Below are positions 53,814-62,650 of a stretch of DNA of 64,000 bases, piece after piece; within the stretch, counting starts at the first letter, position 1, and every line of letters starts with the position of its first letter. The position numbers and the translations under genes are program-made. The notes under the pieces were generated by a model. That model was not told the origin of the DNA, ran no database searches, and saw only the letters and a program-made list of their open reading frames with translations. The DNA comes from Streptomyces taklimakanensis (GTDB taxonomy: Bacteria; Actinomycetota; Actinomycetes; Streptomycetales; Streptomycetaceae): assembly GCF_009709575.1 (NCBI RefSeq), contig NZ_WIXO01000001.1, forward strand, positions 4,776,001 to 4,840,000, read 5' to 3'.

Positions 53814-54628
53814 CCTCCTCGCCCCCCGAGACGGCCCCCCGGACCGCCGCGTCCGACGTCCCGCGGCTCCGGGTGCGCGACCTGACCGTCCGCTTCGCCG
53901 GCCTCACGGCCCTGGACGGTGTCTCCTTCACCGTCGAGCCGGGCAGCGTGCACGCGGTCATCGGCCCCAACGGCGCGGGCAAGTCCACCACCTTCAACGT
54001 CCTGTCCGGTGTCCACCGGGCGACCTCGGGCAGCGTCCGCCTCGGCGACGCCGAGCTGACCGGGCTGCCCCCGCACCGCATCGCCGCCCTGGGAGTGGCC
54101 CGCACCTTCCAGAACCTCGCGCTCTCCGCGCACACCACGGTCTTCGACAGCCTGATGCTGGGACGCCACCGGCTGACCCGCACCGGCTTCCTCTCCGCCG
54201 GGCTCCACCTGCCCGGCGCCGCCCGCGAGGCGGCCCGGCACCGCGAACGGGTCCGGGAGATCGCCGCCTTCACCGGGCTGGAGGACCATCTGGACCGGCC
54301 CGCCGGGTCACTGCCCTACGGGCTCCAGAAGCTCGTGGAACTCGGCCGCGCGCTGTGCACGGAACCCCGGTTGCTGCTGCTCGACGAGCCGGTGGCCGGC
54401 ATGACCGCCCCCGAACGGCGCCGCACCGCCGAGGTCGTCGCGGCCGTCCGCGAGGGGCTGGGCATCTCGATCGTCCTGGTGGAGCACGACATGGCGGTGG
54501 TGATGCGGCTCGCCGACGCGGTGACCGTCCTGGACTTCGGCCGCAGGATCGCCGACGGCCCGCCCGAGGTGGTGCAGCGCGACCCGGCGGTCGTCCGCGC
54601 CTACCTCGGACAGGAGGCGACGGCATGA
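53810..54628 (+). CDS. livG: Branched-chain amino acid type ABC ATPase LivG
   Basis: 272 residues. Walker A GPNGAGKSTTFNVLSG, the LivG loop ARTFQNLAL, signature LPYGLQKLVELGRAL (degenerate, as usual in LivG), Walker B LLLLDEPVAGMTAPE and VEHDMAVVMRLAD. It forms the ATPase pair with LivF. ATG overlaps the livF stop; its own stop overlaps livH. Confidence 0.92.
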   Translation: MTSSPPETAPRTAASDVPRLRVRDLTVRFAGLTALDGVSFTVEPGSVHAVIGPNGAGKSTTFNVLSGVHRATSGSVRLGDAELTGLPPHRIAALGVARTFQNLALSAHTTVFDSLMLGRHRLTRTGFLSAGLHLPGAAREAARHRERVREIAAFTGLEDHLDRPAGSLPYGLQKLVELGRALCTEPRLLLLDEPVAGMTAPERRRTAEVVAAVREGLGISIVLVEHDMAVVMRLADAVTVLDFGRRIADGPPEVVQRDPAVVRAYLGQEATA

Positions 54629-55515
54629 CGACCTTCCTCGAACTGCTGTTGAGCGGCGTGTCCATCGGCTCGGTCTACGCGCTGATCGCCCTGGGTTTCG
54701 TGGTCGTCTTCCGGGCGACCGAGGTGGTGAACTTCGCCCACGCCTCCCTGCTGTTGGTCGGCGGCTACCTCACGGCCGTGCTGGCGGACGGCATCGGCTT
54801 CGTCCCCGCCCTGCTGGCGGGCGCCGCGGGCGCGGCCGCGGTGGGCGCGCTGGTGGAGTTCGCCGTGATCCGTCGCTACCGGGGCCACGACCACGGCGTG
54901 TTGGCCATCGTCACCATCGGCGTCGACATCGTCCTGCTCACCGAGCTGACCCGGCTGATCGGGACCCGCGTGTACCCCATGGGCGATCCGTGGGGGGACG
55001 CGGTGCTCACCATCGGCGGGCTCAGCGTCCCGCAGACCAGGGTGGCCGCGTTCGTCACCGCCGGGCTGGTCATCGCCGTCTTCCTGACGGCCTTCCGCCT
55101 CACCTCCTGGGGCGTGGCGACGCGCGCCGCCGCCGAGCATCCCGAGACCGCCGCGCTGATGGGCGTCCGGCTGGGTCGGGTGTCGACGTCGGCCTGGGCG
55201 GTGGCCGGCGCACTGGCCGCGGTGGCCGCCCTGTTCCTGGCGGTCTTCCCGACCCCCGGCCTGGAGCGCGGCACCGCCACGGCGGCCCTGAAGGCCTTCC
55301 CCGCCGCGATCCTGGGCGGCCTGGACTCCACCACCGGCGCCCTGGTGGGCGGTCTGGTGGTGGGCGTCACGCAGTCCCTGGCCACCGGCTACCAGAGCGA
55401 CCTGACGTTCCTGGGGCGCGGCATCGGCGACCTGGCGCCCTACCTGGTGATGCTCCTGGTCCTGCTGGTGCGCCCGGCGGGCCTGTTCGGAACGAGGGAG
55501 CTGTCCCGTGTCTGA
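54625..55515 (+). CDS. livH: Branched-chain amino acid type permease LivH
   Basis: 296 residues, about eight membrane helices. LivH signature: LLLSGVSIGSVYALIALGFVVVFRATEVVNFAHASLLLVGGYL and WGVATRAAAEHPETAALMGV, GLDSTTGALVGGLVVGVTQSL. Overlaps livM by 8 nt. Confidence 0.93.
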   Translation: MTTFLELLLSGVSIGSVYALIALGFVVVFRATEVVNFAHASLLLVGGYLTAVLADGIGFVPALLAGAAGAAAVGALVEFAVIRRYRGHDHGVLAIVTIGVDIVLLTELTRLIGTRVYPMGDPWGDAVLTIGGLSVPQTRVAAFVTAGLVIAVFLTAFRLTSWGVATRAAAEHPETAALMGVRLGRVSTSAWAVAGALAAVAALFLAVFPTPGLERGTATAALKAFPAAILGGLDSTTGALVGGLVVGVTQSLATGYQSDLTFLGRGIGDLAPYLVMLLVLLVRPAGLFGTRELSRV

Positions 55516-56671
55516 ACCCACCGCACCCGCCGCCGGCGCACCCGCAGTCACCGCACCCGCCACCGGCGCGGTGCGCCACCGCGTCGCCGCTCCGCCCCGG
55601 CCGCCGCGTCGGGCCGCTCCGTACGCGGCGACGGCGGGAGGACTGCTCCTGCTCGCCCTGCCCTTCTACCTGGACCGCTTCTGGCTCCAGGCCGGGCTGC
55701 TGGCCATGGCCGCCGCCATCGGCGCCATCGGCCTCACCCTGCTGACCGGCGCCGCCGGCCAGCTCTCACTGGGCCACTCCTTCTTCCTCGCCGTCGGTGC
55801 CTACGGCTACTGCGTGCTGGCCGGGGAAGGGGCCGACGAGAGGACCGGGGAGACGATCGGCCTGGGGCTGCCGAGCTGGCAGGCGGTGGTGCTCGCGGTG
55901 CTGCTGACGGGTGTCGCCGGCGGGCTGTTCAGCCCGATCTCCGCCCGGCTGCGCGGCGCGTACCTGGGCATCGCCACCCTGGCGTTGGTCTTCGTCGGCC
56001 AACACGTGCTGTTCAACGCCCACGGACTGACGGGTGGTTACAACGGCCGTTCCGTCCCGCCGCTGTCCCTGTTCGGCGTCACCTTCGACGACACCGAGAC
56101 CGTGGTGGCCGCCGTGCCGTTCCAGGCCATGGAGAAGCTCTGGTACGTCGGCCTGGTCCTGCTGGCCGGCTGCGCCCTCTTCGCCCGCGGAGTGCTGCGC
56201 GACCGTCCCGGACGGGCGCTGAACGCCATCCGCGACCACCGGATCGCGGCCGGGGTCCTGGGGGTGCCCGTCGCCCGCCACCGGGCCGGGATCTTCGTGC
56301 TCTCCTCGATGTACGCGGGACTGGCCGGGGTGCTGTCGGCCCTGGTCTTCCAACGGACGGTGCCGGAGTACTTCGGCATCGCCCTGGCCCTGGAGTACCT
56401 GGCCATGATCGTCATCGGCGGCCTGGGGTCGGTCACCGGGGCCGTCGTCGGGGCCGCCTTCGTCACCCTGCTGCCCCAGATCCTCACCCGCTACAGCGAG
56501 GCCCTGCCCCTGGTCTCCGCGCCCGGCACCGGCGGAGTCGCGCCGGGGGAGGCCTCCCGCTACCTGTACGGCGCCGCGATCGTCGCCGTCGTGCTCTTCC
56601 TGCCCGGCGGCCTGGTGCGGCTCGCCGCCCGCCGCGCACCCCGTGAGAAAGCCGAGGAACAAAGACCATGA
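55508..56671 (+). CDS. livM: Branched-chain amino acid type permease LivM
   Basis: 387 residues from GTG 55508. A Pro/Ala-rich cytoplasmic start, then about ten membrane helices. LivM signature: IGLTLLTGAAGQLSLGHSFFLAVGAYGYCVL, LRGAYLGIATLALVFVGQHV, ALNAIRDHRIAAGVLGVPVARHRAGIFVLSSMYAGLAG and MIVIGGLGSVTGAVVGAAFV. Confidence 0.93.
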   Translation: MSEPTAPAAGAPAVTAPATGAVRHRVAAPPRPPRRAAPYAATAGGLLLLALPFYLDRFWLQAGLLAMAAAIGAIGLTLLTGAAGQLSLGHSFFLAVGAYGYCVLAGEGADERTGETIGLGLPSWQAVVLAVLLTGVAGGLFSPISARLRGAYLGIATLALVFVGQHVLFNAHGLTGGYNGRSVPPLSLFGVTFDDTETVVAAVPFQAMEKLWYVGLVLLAGCALFARGVLRDRPGRALNAIRDHRIAAGVLGVPVARHRAGIFVLSSMYAGLAGVLSALVFQRTVPEYFGIALALEYLAMIVIGGLGSVTGAVVGAAFVTLLPQILTRYSEALPLVSAPGTGGVAPGEASRYLYGAAIVAVVLFLPGGLVRLAARRAPREKAEEQRP

Positions 56672-57936
56672 CCACACGCACCACACGCACCGCCGCCGCG
56701 GCCGCCGCGGTCGTCCTCGCCCTCGTGACCGGCGCCGGATGCAGCGGCAAGGCGGACGGCGGCGGCTCGGGGGGTACGGACGAGAAGGGGGTGAGGACCG
56801 ACAAGGGCGTGACCGACGAGGTCATCCGGATCGGTGCCCTCACCGACATGACCGGGGTCTACGCCTCCCTGGGCAAGAGCGTCACCCAGGCCCAGCAGCT
56901 CTACGTGGACCGGATCAACGACGACGGCGGCATCTGCGGGCGCCGCCTGGAGATGGTGGTCCGCGACCACGGTTACGACGCGGGCAAGGCCATCCCCGCC
57001 TACAACGACCTCCAGTCCGATGTCGTCGGATTCGCCCAGTTCCTCGGCTCCCCGTTCGTCAGCGCGGTCAAGGAGCGGATCGAGGGCCGGGACAAGCTGC
57101 TGGTGCTGCCGCAGGCCTGGTCGGCCGATCTGCTCGGCAGCCCCTACGTGCGCACCATCGGCGCCACCTACGACGTGGAGACGGTCAACGCGGTGGACTT
57201 CCTGCTGGAGGAGGGGAAGATCGCCGAGGGCGACACGATCGGTCACGTCTACTTCGAGGGCGACTACGGGGAGAACGCCCTGGAGGGCTCCCGGTACGTG
57301 GCCGAGGAGGCCGGTCTGGAGCTCGTCGAACAGAAGATCAAACCGACCGACGAGGACATGTCCGCCCAGGTCGCGGCGTTCCGGAAGGCGGAGGTGGACG
57401 CCATCGTGATCAGCGCCGGACCCCGGCAGGCCGCCTCCCTGGTCGGCGTGGCGGCGGCCGGCGGCCTGGACGTGCCGGTGATCGGCAACAACTCGGCGTT
57501 CGCCCCGCAGCTGCTGGACACCCAGGCGGGCCCGGCCCTGCGGAAGGACTACTACGTGGCCGCCTCCACCCTGCCCATCGGCGCCGAGCAGCCCGCCCCG
57601 GCCAAGCTGGCGAAGGAGTACGCCGCCGCCCACCCCGACGACGTCCTGGACAACGGCGTGGCCGCCGGCTGGAGCGCCGCGGCGGCCTTCGGCGCCGCCC
57701 TGAAGGCGGCGTGCGACGACAAGGACCTCACCCGGGAGGGCGTGGTGAAGGCGCTGCGGTCCCTGAACACCTACGAGGCGGGCTTCGGCATCACCCACGA
57801 CTTCTCCGACCCGGCGCTCCCCTCGACGCGGGAGAGCTTCGTCCTCAAGCCCGACGCGGAGGTCGAGGGCGGACTGAGGGTGTACCGCGAGGCGGCGGCC
57901 TCGGAGAGAGCGGAGGCGTTCTCCTTCGAGGGGTGA
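56668..57936 (+). CDS. Periplasmic-binding lipoprotein of the liv-type transporter
   Basis: 422 residues. Lipoprotein signal with lipobox VTGAGCS. Peripla_BP_6 fold: IRIGALTDMTGVYASLGKSVTQAQQLYVDRINDDGGICGRRLEMVVRDHGYDAGKAIPAYNDL. ATG overlaps the livM stop (ATGA). The ligand may be an amino acid, urea, amide or aromatic compound; it cannot be told from sequence. The order ATPases-permeases-receptor, with the receptor last, is somewhat unusual. Confidence 0.9.
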   Translation: MTTRTTRTAAAAAAVVLALVTGAGCSGKADGGGSGGTDEKGVRTDKGVTDEVIRIGALTDMTGVYASLGKSVTQAQQLYVDRINDDGGICGRRLEMVVRDHGYDAGKAIPAYNDLQSDVVGFAQFLGSPFVSAVKERIEGRDKLLVLPQAWSADLLGSPYVRTIGATYDVETVNAVDFLLEEGKIAEGDTIGHVYFEGDYGENALEGSRYVAEEAGLELVEQKIKPTDEDMSAQVAAFRKAEVDAIVISAGPRQAASLVGVAAAGGLDVPVIGNNSAFAPQLLDTQAGPALRKDYYVAASTLPIGAEQPAPAKLAKEYAAAHPDDVLDNGVAAGWSAAAAFGAALKAACDDKDLTREGVVKALRSLNTYEAGFGITHDFSDPALPSTRESFVLKPDAEVEGGLRVYREAAASERAEAFSFEG

Positions 57937-57986
57937 CCGGGCCGGGCCCGAGCGGGCCTCCGGCCGCGGGAGATCCCCGGATCCGT

Positions 57987-58019
57987 CCCGTTCGGCGGGT
58001 GTGAGGTCCGCCGAACGGG
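57987..58019 (+). terminator. Terminator hairpin 1 after the liv operon
   Basis: Perfect 12-bp stem, arms 57987-57998 and 58008-58019, followed by a G-rich run. Confidence 0.75.
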
Positions 58020-58048
58020 GCAGGGGGAAGGCGGACCGGAAGGACGAC

Positions 58049-58085
58049 GGGCGCCGTACGGGTCGATGGGACCCGTACGGCGCCC
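58049..58085. terminator. Terminator hairpin 2, between convergent operons
   Basis: Perfect 16-bp stem, arms 58049-58064 and 58070-58085, 5-nt loop; serves the minus-strand pssA end as well. Confidence 0.8.
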
Positions 58086-58110
58086 GAGAGCGAGCCGTCC
58101 TCCCCGGCGG

Positions 58111-58968
58111 CTAGGGCTGCGCCGTCGCCCGTGCCTCCCGCCGGTTGTCGCGGAAGGCGTGGACCCGCCGCGCCGTGGCGAACAGCGGGATCACCGCGCC
58201 CAGCACCAACTGGAGGGCGCAGCCGCTCTCCAGCAGCAGCTCGCCGCCCGGGGCGTCGAAGGCCCAGGCCGTCAGCAGGGCCATGCTCAGCGCGATCCAG
58301 CAGAGCATCGCCACGGCCAGAAGGCCCCGCGGCTTGGGGTACTCCACCCGGCTCACCATCAGCCAGGCCACCCCGACGATCGCCAGCAGCGTGGGCACGA
58401 ACGGCAGCTCCAGCAGCACGATCGAGACCACCGTCAGCGCCCCGAAGGGGCTGGGCATGCCCTGGAAGACCCCGTTGGGCAGGGTGACGCAGGAGAATCG
58501 CGCCAGTCGCAGCACCACCGCCAGCAACACCACGACCCCGGCGAGCACCGAGACCGCCTGGTGCGCGTCGTTGGCCACCATCCCCCAGACCAGGACGAAG
58601 TACGCGGGCGCCAGCCCGAAGCTGATCAGGTCGGAGAGGTTGTCCAGCTCCGCGCCCATCGCCGAGCTGCGCAGCTTGCGCGCCACCAGCCCGTCGAAGA
58701 GGTCGAAGACCGACGCCAGCAACATCAGCATCACGGCGGTCGCGGCACTGTGGCGGGCCATGCCGCCGTCCCCGTTGCCGGTCAGGTGCGGGATGAGCAC
58801 ACCGGTGGTGGTGAAGTACACGGCCATGAAGCCGCAGGTGGCGTTGCCGAGGGTGAGCGCGTCGGCTATCGACAGCCGCATGGACAGCGGCATGTCGTCC
58901 ATCTCGTCGGCGTCGTCGTCGAGCTCCGCCTCGGGGACCCACTCGGTCTTGGGGTCAATCACGGTCAA
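58111..58968 (-). CDS. pssA: CDP-diacylglycerol-serine O-phosphatidyltransferase
   Basis: 285 residues. CDP-alcohol phosphotransferase motif FDGLVARKLRSSAMGAELDNLSD has the D-G-x2-A-R-x8-G-x3-D-x3-D pattern. An acidic N-terminus is followed by about eight membrane helices. It makes phosphatidylserine, which the overlapping psd product turns into phosphatidylethanolamine. The start overlaps the psd stop by 14 nt. Confidence 0.92.
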   Translation of the reverse strand: MTVIDPKTEWVPEAELDDDADEMDDMPLSMRLSIADALTLGNATCGFMAVYFTTTGVLIPHLTGNGDGGMARHSAATAVMLMLLASVFDLFDGLVARKLRSSAMGAELDNLSDLISFGLAPAYFVLVWGMVANDAHQAVSVLAGVVVLLAVVLRLARFSCVTLPNGVFQGMPSPFGALTVVSIVLLELPFVPTLLAIVGVAWLMVSRVEYPKPRGLLAVAMLCWIALSMALLTAWAFDAPGGELLLESGCALQLVLGAVIPLFATARRVHAFRDNRREARATAQP

Positions 58969-59602
58969 GGCGAGTCACCCCCGCGGTCGTGGGCCGGCCG
59001 ACCTCGACGTCGACCTCGACACCCTCCGGGAGGTAGAGGTCGACGCGGGAGCCGAAGCGGATCAGACCGATCCGCTCGCCCTGCTCGACCTTGGCGCCCT
59101 GCTCGACGTAGGGCACGATCCGCCGGGCCACGGCGCCGGCGATCTGGACCATCTCGATGTCGCCCAGTTCGGTGTCGAAGTGCCAGACGACCCGCTCGTT
59201 GTTCTCGCTCTCCTTGTTGAACGCCGGGACGTAACCGCCGGGCACGTGCTCGACGGACGTCACCGTCCCCGCCAGGGGGGCGCGGTTGACGTGGACGTTC
59301 AGCGGACTCATGAAGATCGCGACGCGGGTGCGCCCGTCCTTCCACGGCATGATGCTCTGCACCACGCCGTCGGCCGGGGAGATGACGCGGCCCTGGGCGA
59401 TCTCTCGCTCGGGGTCGCGGAAGAACCACAGCATGCCCGCCGCCAGGGCGGTGGCGGGCACGGCCGCCACCGCCGCGCCCCTGGAGCGTCTGGCGCGGGC
59501 CAGGCTGAGGGCGGCGGTGGCGACGGTCGGGAGGAGCCACGGCGATGCTCCGCGCGCGAGACGGATTCGGCCGCGTGGTGCAGAGGGTGAGCTGTGGGGC
59601 AT
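58955..59602 (-). CDS. psd: Phosphatidylserine decarboxylase proenzyme
   Basis: 215 residues from ATG 59602; the long upstream frame lies in untranslated sequence. One hydrophobic helix (VATAALSLARARRSRGAAVAAVPATALAAGMLWFF) anchors it; the PSD fold has RVISPADGVVQSI, FMSPLNVHVNRAPLAGTV, and RFGSRVDLYLP, where Gly-Ser is the self-cleavage site that makes the pyruvoyl group. Short type, as in actinobacteria. Makes phosphatidylethanolamine. Confidence 0.92.
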   Translation of the reverse strand: MPHSSPSAPRGRIRLARGASPWLLPTVATAALSLARARRSRGAAVAAVPATALAAGMLWFFRDPEREIAQGRVISPADGVVQSIMPWKDGRTRVAIFMSPLNVHVNRAPLAGTVTSVEHVPGGYVPAFNKESENNERVVWHFDTELGDIEMVQIAGAVARRIVPYVEQGAKVEQGERIGLIRFGSRVDLYLPEGVEVDVEVGRPTTAGVTRLDRD

Positions 59603-59783
59603 GGATGACCTTCGTAGCGGAGGGTGCCGCGTATACACGGGGGACGGCGGCTTTCCCGGGATGCTATCGGTTACCGGTGGCAACTGGGCAAGCCAGAGCA
59701 CCAGTCGGGATCGGGAACCCCCCGGAAAGCCTTGCTCCGGGGTGCCGTCCCAACCTGCGGAAAAACACCCCGAAGAAGACATT

Positions 59784-60989
59784 CTACCCCTGGATCTTGT
59801 ACTCCTCCAGGAGTCGGCGCCCAACGATCATCTTCTGGATCTCGGCCGTGCCCTCGCCGATCAGGAGCATCGGGGCCTCACGGTAGAGCCGTTCGATCTC
59901 GTACTCCTTCGAGAAACCGTAACCGCCGTGGATCCGGAACGCGTCCTCGACGACCTCCTTGCAGTACTCCGACGCGAGATATTTGGCCATGCCCGCCTCC
60001 AGGTCGTTGCGCTGCCCGGAGTCCTTCTTCCGCGCGGCGCCGACCATCAGGGCGTGTGCTGCCTCCACTTTGGTGGCCATTTCGGCCAACTTGAACTGGA
60101 TCGCCTGGTGCTGGGCGATGGGCTTGCCGAAGGTGTGCCGTTGCTGGGCGTAGGAAATGCCCAGTTCGAAGGCGCGCCGGGCCACGCCGCAGCCGCGCGC
60201 GGCCACGTTCACCCGGCCGACCTCGACGCCGTCCATCATCTGGTAGAAGCCGCGGCCGGTGGTGCCCCCCAACACCCGGTTCGCCGGGACGCGCAGGCCG
60301 TCCAGGATCAGCTCGGTGGTGTCGACGCCCTTGTAGCCCATCTTGTCGATCTTGCCGGGGATGGTCAGACCCGGCCCGACCTGGCCGAAACCGGGTTCCT
60401 TCTCGACGAGGAAGGTGGTCATCGACCTGTGGGGCGCCGCCCCCTCCGGCAGCCCCTCGTCGGTCCGGCACAACACCGCGACCAGCGAGGACGTGCCCCC
60501 GTTGGTCAGCCACATCTTCTGGCCGGTGAGCACGTACTCGTCGCCGTCGCGCACCCCCTTGGTGGTGATGGCCGACACGTCCGAGCCCAGGCCCGGCTCG
60601 GACATCGAGAAGGCGCCCCGGACCTCGCCGGCCGCCATCCGGGGCAGGAAGTGGTCCTTCTGCTCGTCGGTGCCGTACTGCTTGAGCATGTACGCGACGA
60701 TGAAGTGCGTGTTGATGATGCCGGACACGCTCATCCAGCCGCGGGCGATCTCCTCCACGCACAGCGCGTAGGTGAGCAGCGACTCCCCGAGGCCGCCGTA
60801 CTCCTCGGGGATCGTCAGGCCGAAGATCCCCAGGTCCTTCAGGCCCTCCACGATCCGGGTCGGGTACTCGTCCCGGTGCTCCAGCTCGGTGGCGACGGGA
60901 ATGATCTCCTTGTCGACGAAGTCGCGGACGGTGGAGACGATCTCCTGCTGGACGTCCGTCAGTCCCTCGGTCTGCGCCAGGCGCCCCAT
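59784..60989 (-). CDS. mcd: Acyl-CoA dehydrogenase, probably (2S)-methylsuccinyl-CoA dehydrogenase
   Basis: 401 residues. ACAD fold: N-terminal helices, FAD/substrate loop FSMSEPGLGSDVSAITTKGVRDGDEYVLTGQKMWLTNGG, and HGGYGFSKEYEIERLYREA. The enzyme in Rhodobacter has an extra N-terminal part; this one is the shorter streptomycete type. Assignment rests on its place beside the MaoC hydratase, the lyase and the MeaA mutase, the gene order I know for the ethylmalonyl-CoA pathway in Streptomyces. Starts 1 nt after the MaoC stop. Confidence 0.85.
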   Translation of the reverse strand: MGRLAQTEGLTDVQQEIVSTVRDFVDKEIIPVATELEHRDEYPTRIVEGLKDLGIFGLTIPEEYGGLGESLLTYALCVEEIARGWMSVSGIINTHFIVAYMLKQYGTDEQKDHFLPRMAAGEVRGAFSMSEPGLGSDVSAITTKGVRDGDEYVLTGQKMWLTNGGTSSLVAVLCRTDEGLPEGAAPHRSMTTFLVEKEPGFGQVGPGLTIPGKIDKMGYKGVDTTELILDGLRVPANRVLGGTTGRGFYQMMDGVEVGRVNVAARGCGVARRAFELGISYAQQRHTFGKPIAQHQAIQFKLAEMATKVEAAHALMVGAARKKDSGQRNDLEAGMAKYLASEYCKEVVEDAFRIHGGYGFSKEYEIERLYREAPMLLIGEGTAEIQKMIVGRRLLEEYKIQG

Positions 60990-60990
60990 G

Positions 60991-61536
60991 TCACTCGCCC
61001 CTCCTGTCGGACTTCTTCCCGGGCTTCTTCTCGGGTTCGCGGAGCTCGGGGCGGCCGGGCTGCTCTCCCCCGCGCTCCCGGACGTACTCGGCGGTGGGCA
61101 CCATCACCTTGCGGCGGAAGACGCACACCAGGGTGCCGTCCTGCTTGTAGCCCTTCGTCTCGACGTGGACGATGCCGCGATCGGACCTGGAGCGCGACGG
61201 GACCTTGTCCAGGACGGTGGTCTCGCCGTAGATCGTGTCGCCGTGGAAGGTCGGCGCCACGTGCCGCAGCGACTCGATCTCCAGGTTGGCGATCGCCTTG
61301 CCGGAGACGTCCGGGACGGACATGCCCAGCAGCAGCGAGTAGACGTAGTTGCCGACCACCACGTTCCGGCCGAAGTCCGTCGTCTCACCGGCGTAGTGCG
61401 CGTCCAGGTGGAGCGGGTGGTGATTCATGGTCAGCAGACAGAAGAGGTGGTCGTCGTACTCGGTGACCGTCTTGCCGGGCCAGTGCCGGTAGACGGCACC
61501 GACCTCGAACTCCTCGTAGGTGCGGCCGAACTGCAT
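60991..61536 (-). CDS. mch: MaoC-type hydratase, probably mesaconyl-CoA hydratase
   Basis: 181 residues. Hot-dog MaoC domain: FGRTYEEFEVGAVYRHWPGKTVTEYDDHLFCLLTMNHHPLHLDAHYAGETTDFGRNVVVGNYVYSLLLGMSVPDVSG. Asp and His of the hydratase site are in the DDH..NHHPLH segment. The C-terminal tail is basic. Half the size of the two-domain Rhodobacter enzyme. Predicted to hydrate mesaconyl-CoA to beta-methylmalyl-CoA. Its ATG is 130 nt from the lyase stop, with a hairpin between them. Confidence 0.82.
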   Translation of the reverse strand: MQFGRTYEEFEVGAVYRHWPGKTVTEYDDHLFCLLTMNHHPLHLDAHYAGETTDFGRNVVVGNYVYSLLLGMSVPDVSGKAIANLEIESLRHVAPTFHGDTIYGETTVLDKVPSRSRSDRGIVHVETKGYKQDGTLVCVFRRKVMVPTAEYVRERGGEQPGRPELREPEKKPGKKSDRRGE

Positions 61537-61628
61537 GGTGTGACTCTCCGGTGGTGTGGCGGTCCCGCCGGACGGGGGCGGGGCCGCGGCATGGCGCGAG
61601 CGGGGCGGACGCGGCGCGACCGCCGGTG

Positions 61629-61656
61629 GCGGCCGGCCCGGTGGCGGGCCGGCCGC
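61629..61656 (-). terminator. Hairpin between the lyase and hydratase genes
   Basis: 11-bp stem, arms 61629-61639 and 61646-61656, 6-nt loop. It may split the ethylmalonyl-CoA operon or lower expression of the last two genes. Confidence 0.5.
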
Positions 61657-61666
61657 GCCACGGGGA

Positions 61667-62650
61667 TCAGGCGGTCGGCGGCTGGAACTTCGAGGTCCGC
61701 TCCATGCCGGCGGCCCGGCCCTTGCCCGCGACGACCAGGGCCATCTTGCGGCTGGCCTCGTCGATCATCTCGTCGCCGAGCATCGCCGAGCCCTTCTTGC
61801 CGCCCTCCTCGGAGGTGAAGTACTCGTACGCGTCGAGGATCAGCTCGGCGTGGTCGTAGTCCTCCTGCGAGGGGGAGAAGACCTCGTTGGCCGCCTCGAC
61901 CTGCCCCGGGTGCAGCACCCACTTGCCGTCGAAGCCGAGGGCCGCGGCGCGCCGGGCGACGTCGCGGAAGCCGTCCACGTTCCTGATCTGGAGGTACGGC
62001 CCGTCGATCGCCTGGAGGTCGTGGGCGCGGGCGGCCATCAGGATGCGCATCAGGATGTAGTGGTAGGCGTCGGCCGGGTAGCCCGGCGGCTGTTCGCCCA
62101 CGACCAGGGACTTCATGTTGATGGAGGCCATGAAGTCGGCCGGGCCGAAGACGATGGTCTCCAGCCGCGGCGAGGCCGCCGCGATCTCGTCGACGTTCAC
62201 CAGGCCCCTGGCGTTCTCGATCTGCGCCTCGATGCCGATGCGGCCGACCTCGAGGCCCATCGTCGTCTCGATCTGGGTCAGCAGCATGTCCAACGCCTTG
62301 ACCTGGGCGGCGTCCTGCACCTTCGGCAGCATGAGGCAGTCCAGGTTGGCGCCCGCGCCCTCGACGACCGTGACCACGTCGCGGTACGTCCAGTGGGTGG
62401 TCCAGTCGTTGACGCGCACGACCCGGGTCTTGCCCGTCCAGTCGCCCTCGTTGAGGAACTTCACGATGGTGTTGCGGGCCTCGGGCTTGGCCAGCGGCGC
62501 GCAGGCGTCCTCCAGGTCCAGGAAGACCTGGTCGGCCGCCAGGCCCTGGGCCTTCTCCAGGAAGCGCGGGTTGCTCCCGGGGACGGCCAGGCAGGAACGG
62601 CGCGGCCGCAGCCGGTTCACGGAAGCGGACGTGCGTGCGGGGGGCGTCAT
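61667..62650 (-). CDS. mcl: HpcH/HpaI-type lyase, probably malyl-/beta-methylmalyl-CoA lyase
   Basis: 327 residues from ATG 62650. CitE/Mcl fold: RRSCLAVPGSNPRFLEKAQGLAADQVFLDLEDACAPLAKPEARNT, metal-binding Glu in IEAQIENARGLVN and Asp in VFGPADFMAS. It splits beta-methylmalyl-CoA to glyoxylate and propionyl-CoA. The longer open frame in this region runs on through the meaA antisense and is not real. ATG overlaps the meaA stop by 4 nt. Confidence 0.88.
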   Translation of the reverse strand: MTPPARTSASVNRLRPRRSCLAVPGSNPRFLEKAQGLAADQVFLDLEDACAPLAKPEARNTIVKFLNEGDWTGKTRVVRVNDWTTHWTYRDVVTVVEGAGANLDCLMLPKVQDAAQVKALDMLLTQIETTMGLEVGRIGIEAQIENARGLVNVDEIAAASPRLETIVFGPADFMASINMKSLVVGEQPPGYPADAYHYILMRILMAARAHDLQAIDGPYLQIRNVDGFRDVARRAAALGFDGKWVLHPGQVEAANEVFSPSQEDYDHAELILDAYEYFTSEEGGKKGSAMLGDEMIDEASRKMALVVAGKGRAAGMERTSKFQPPTA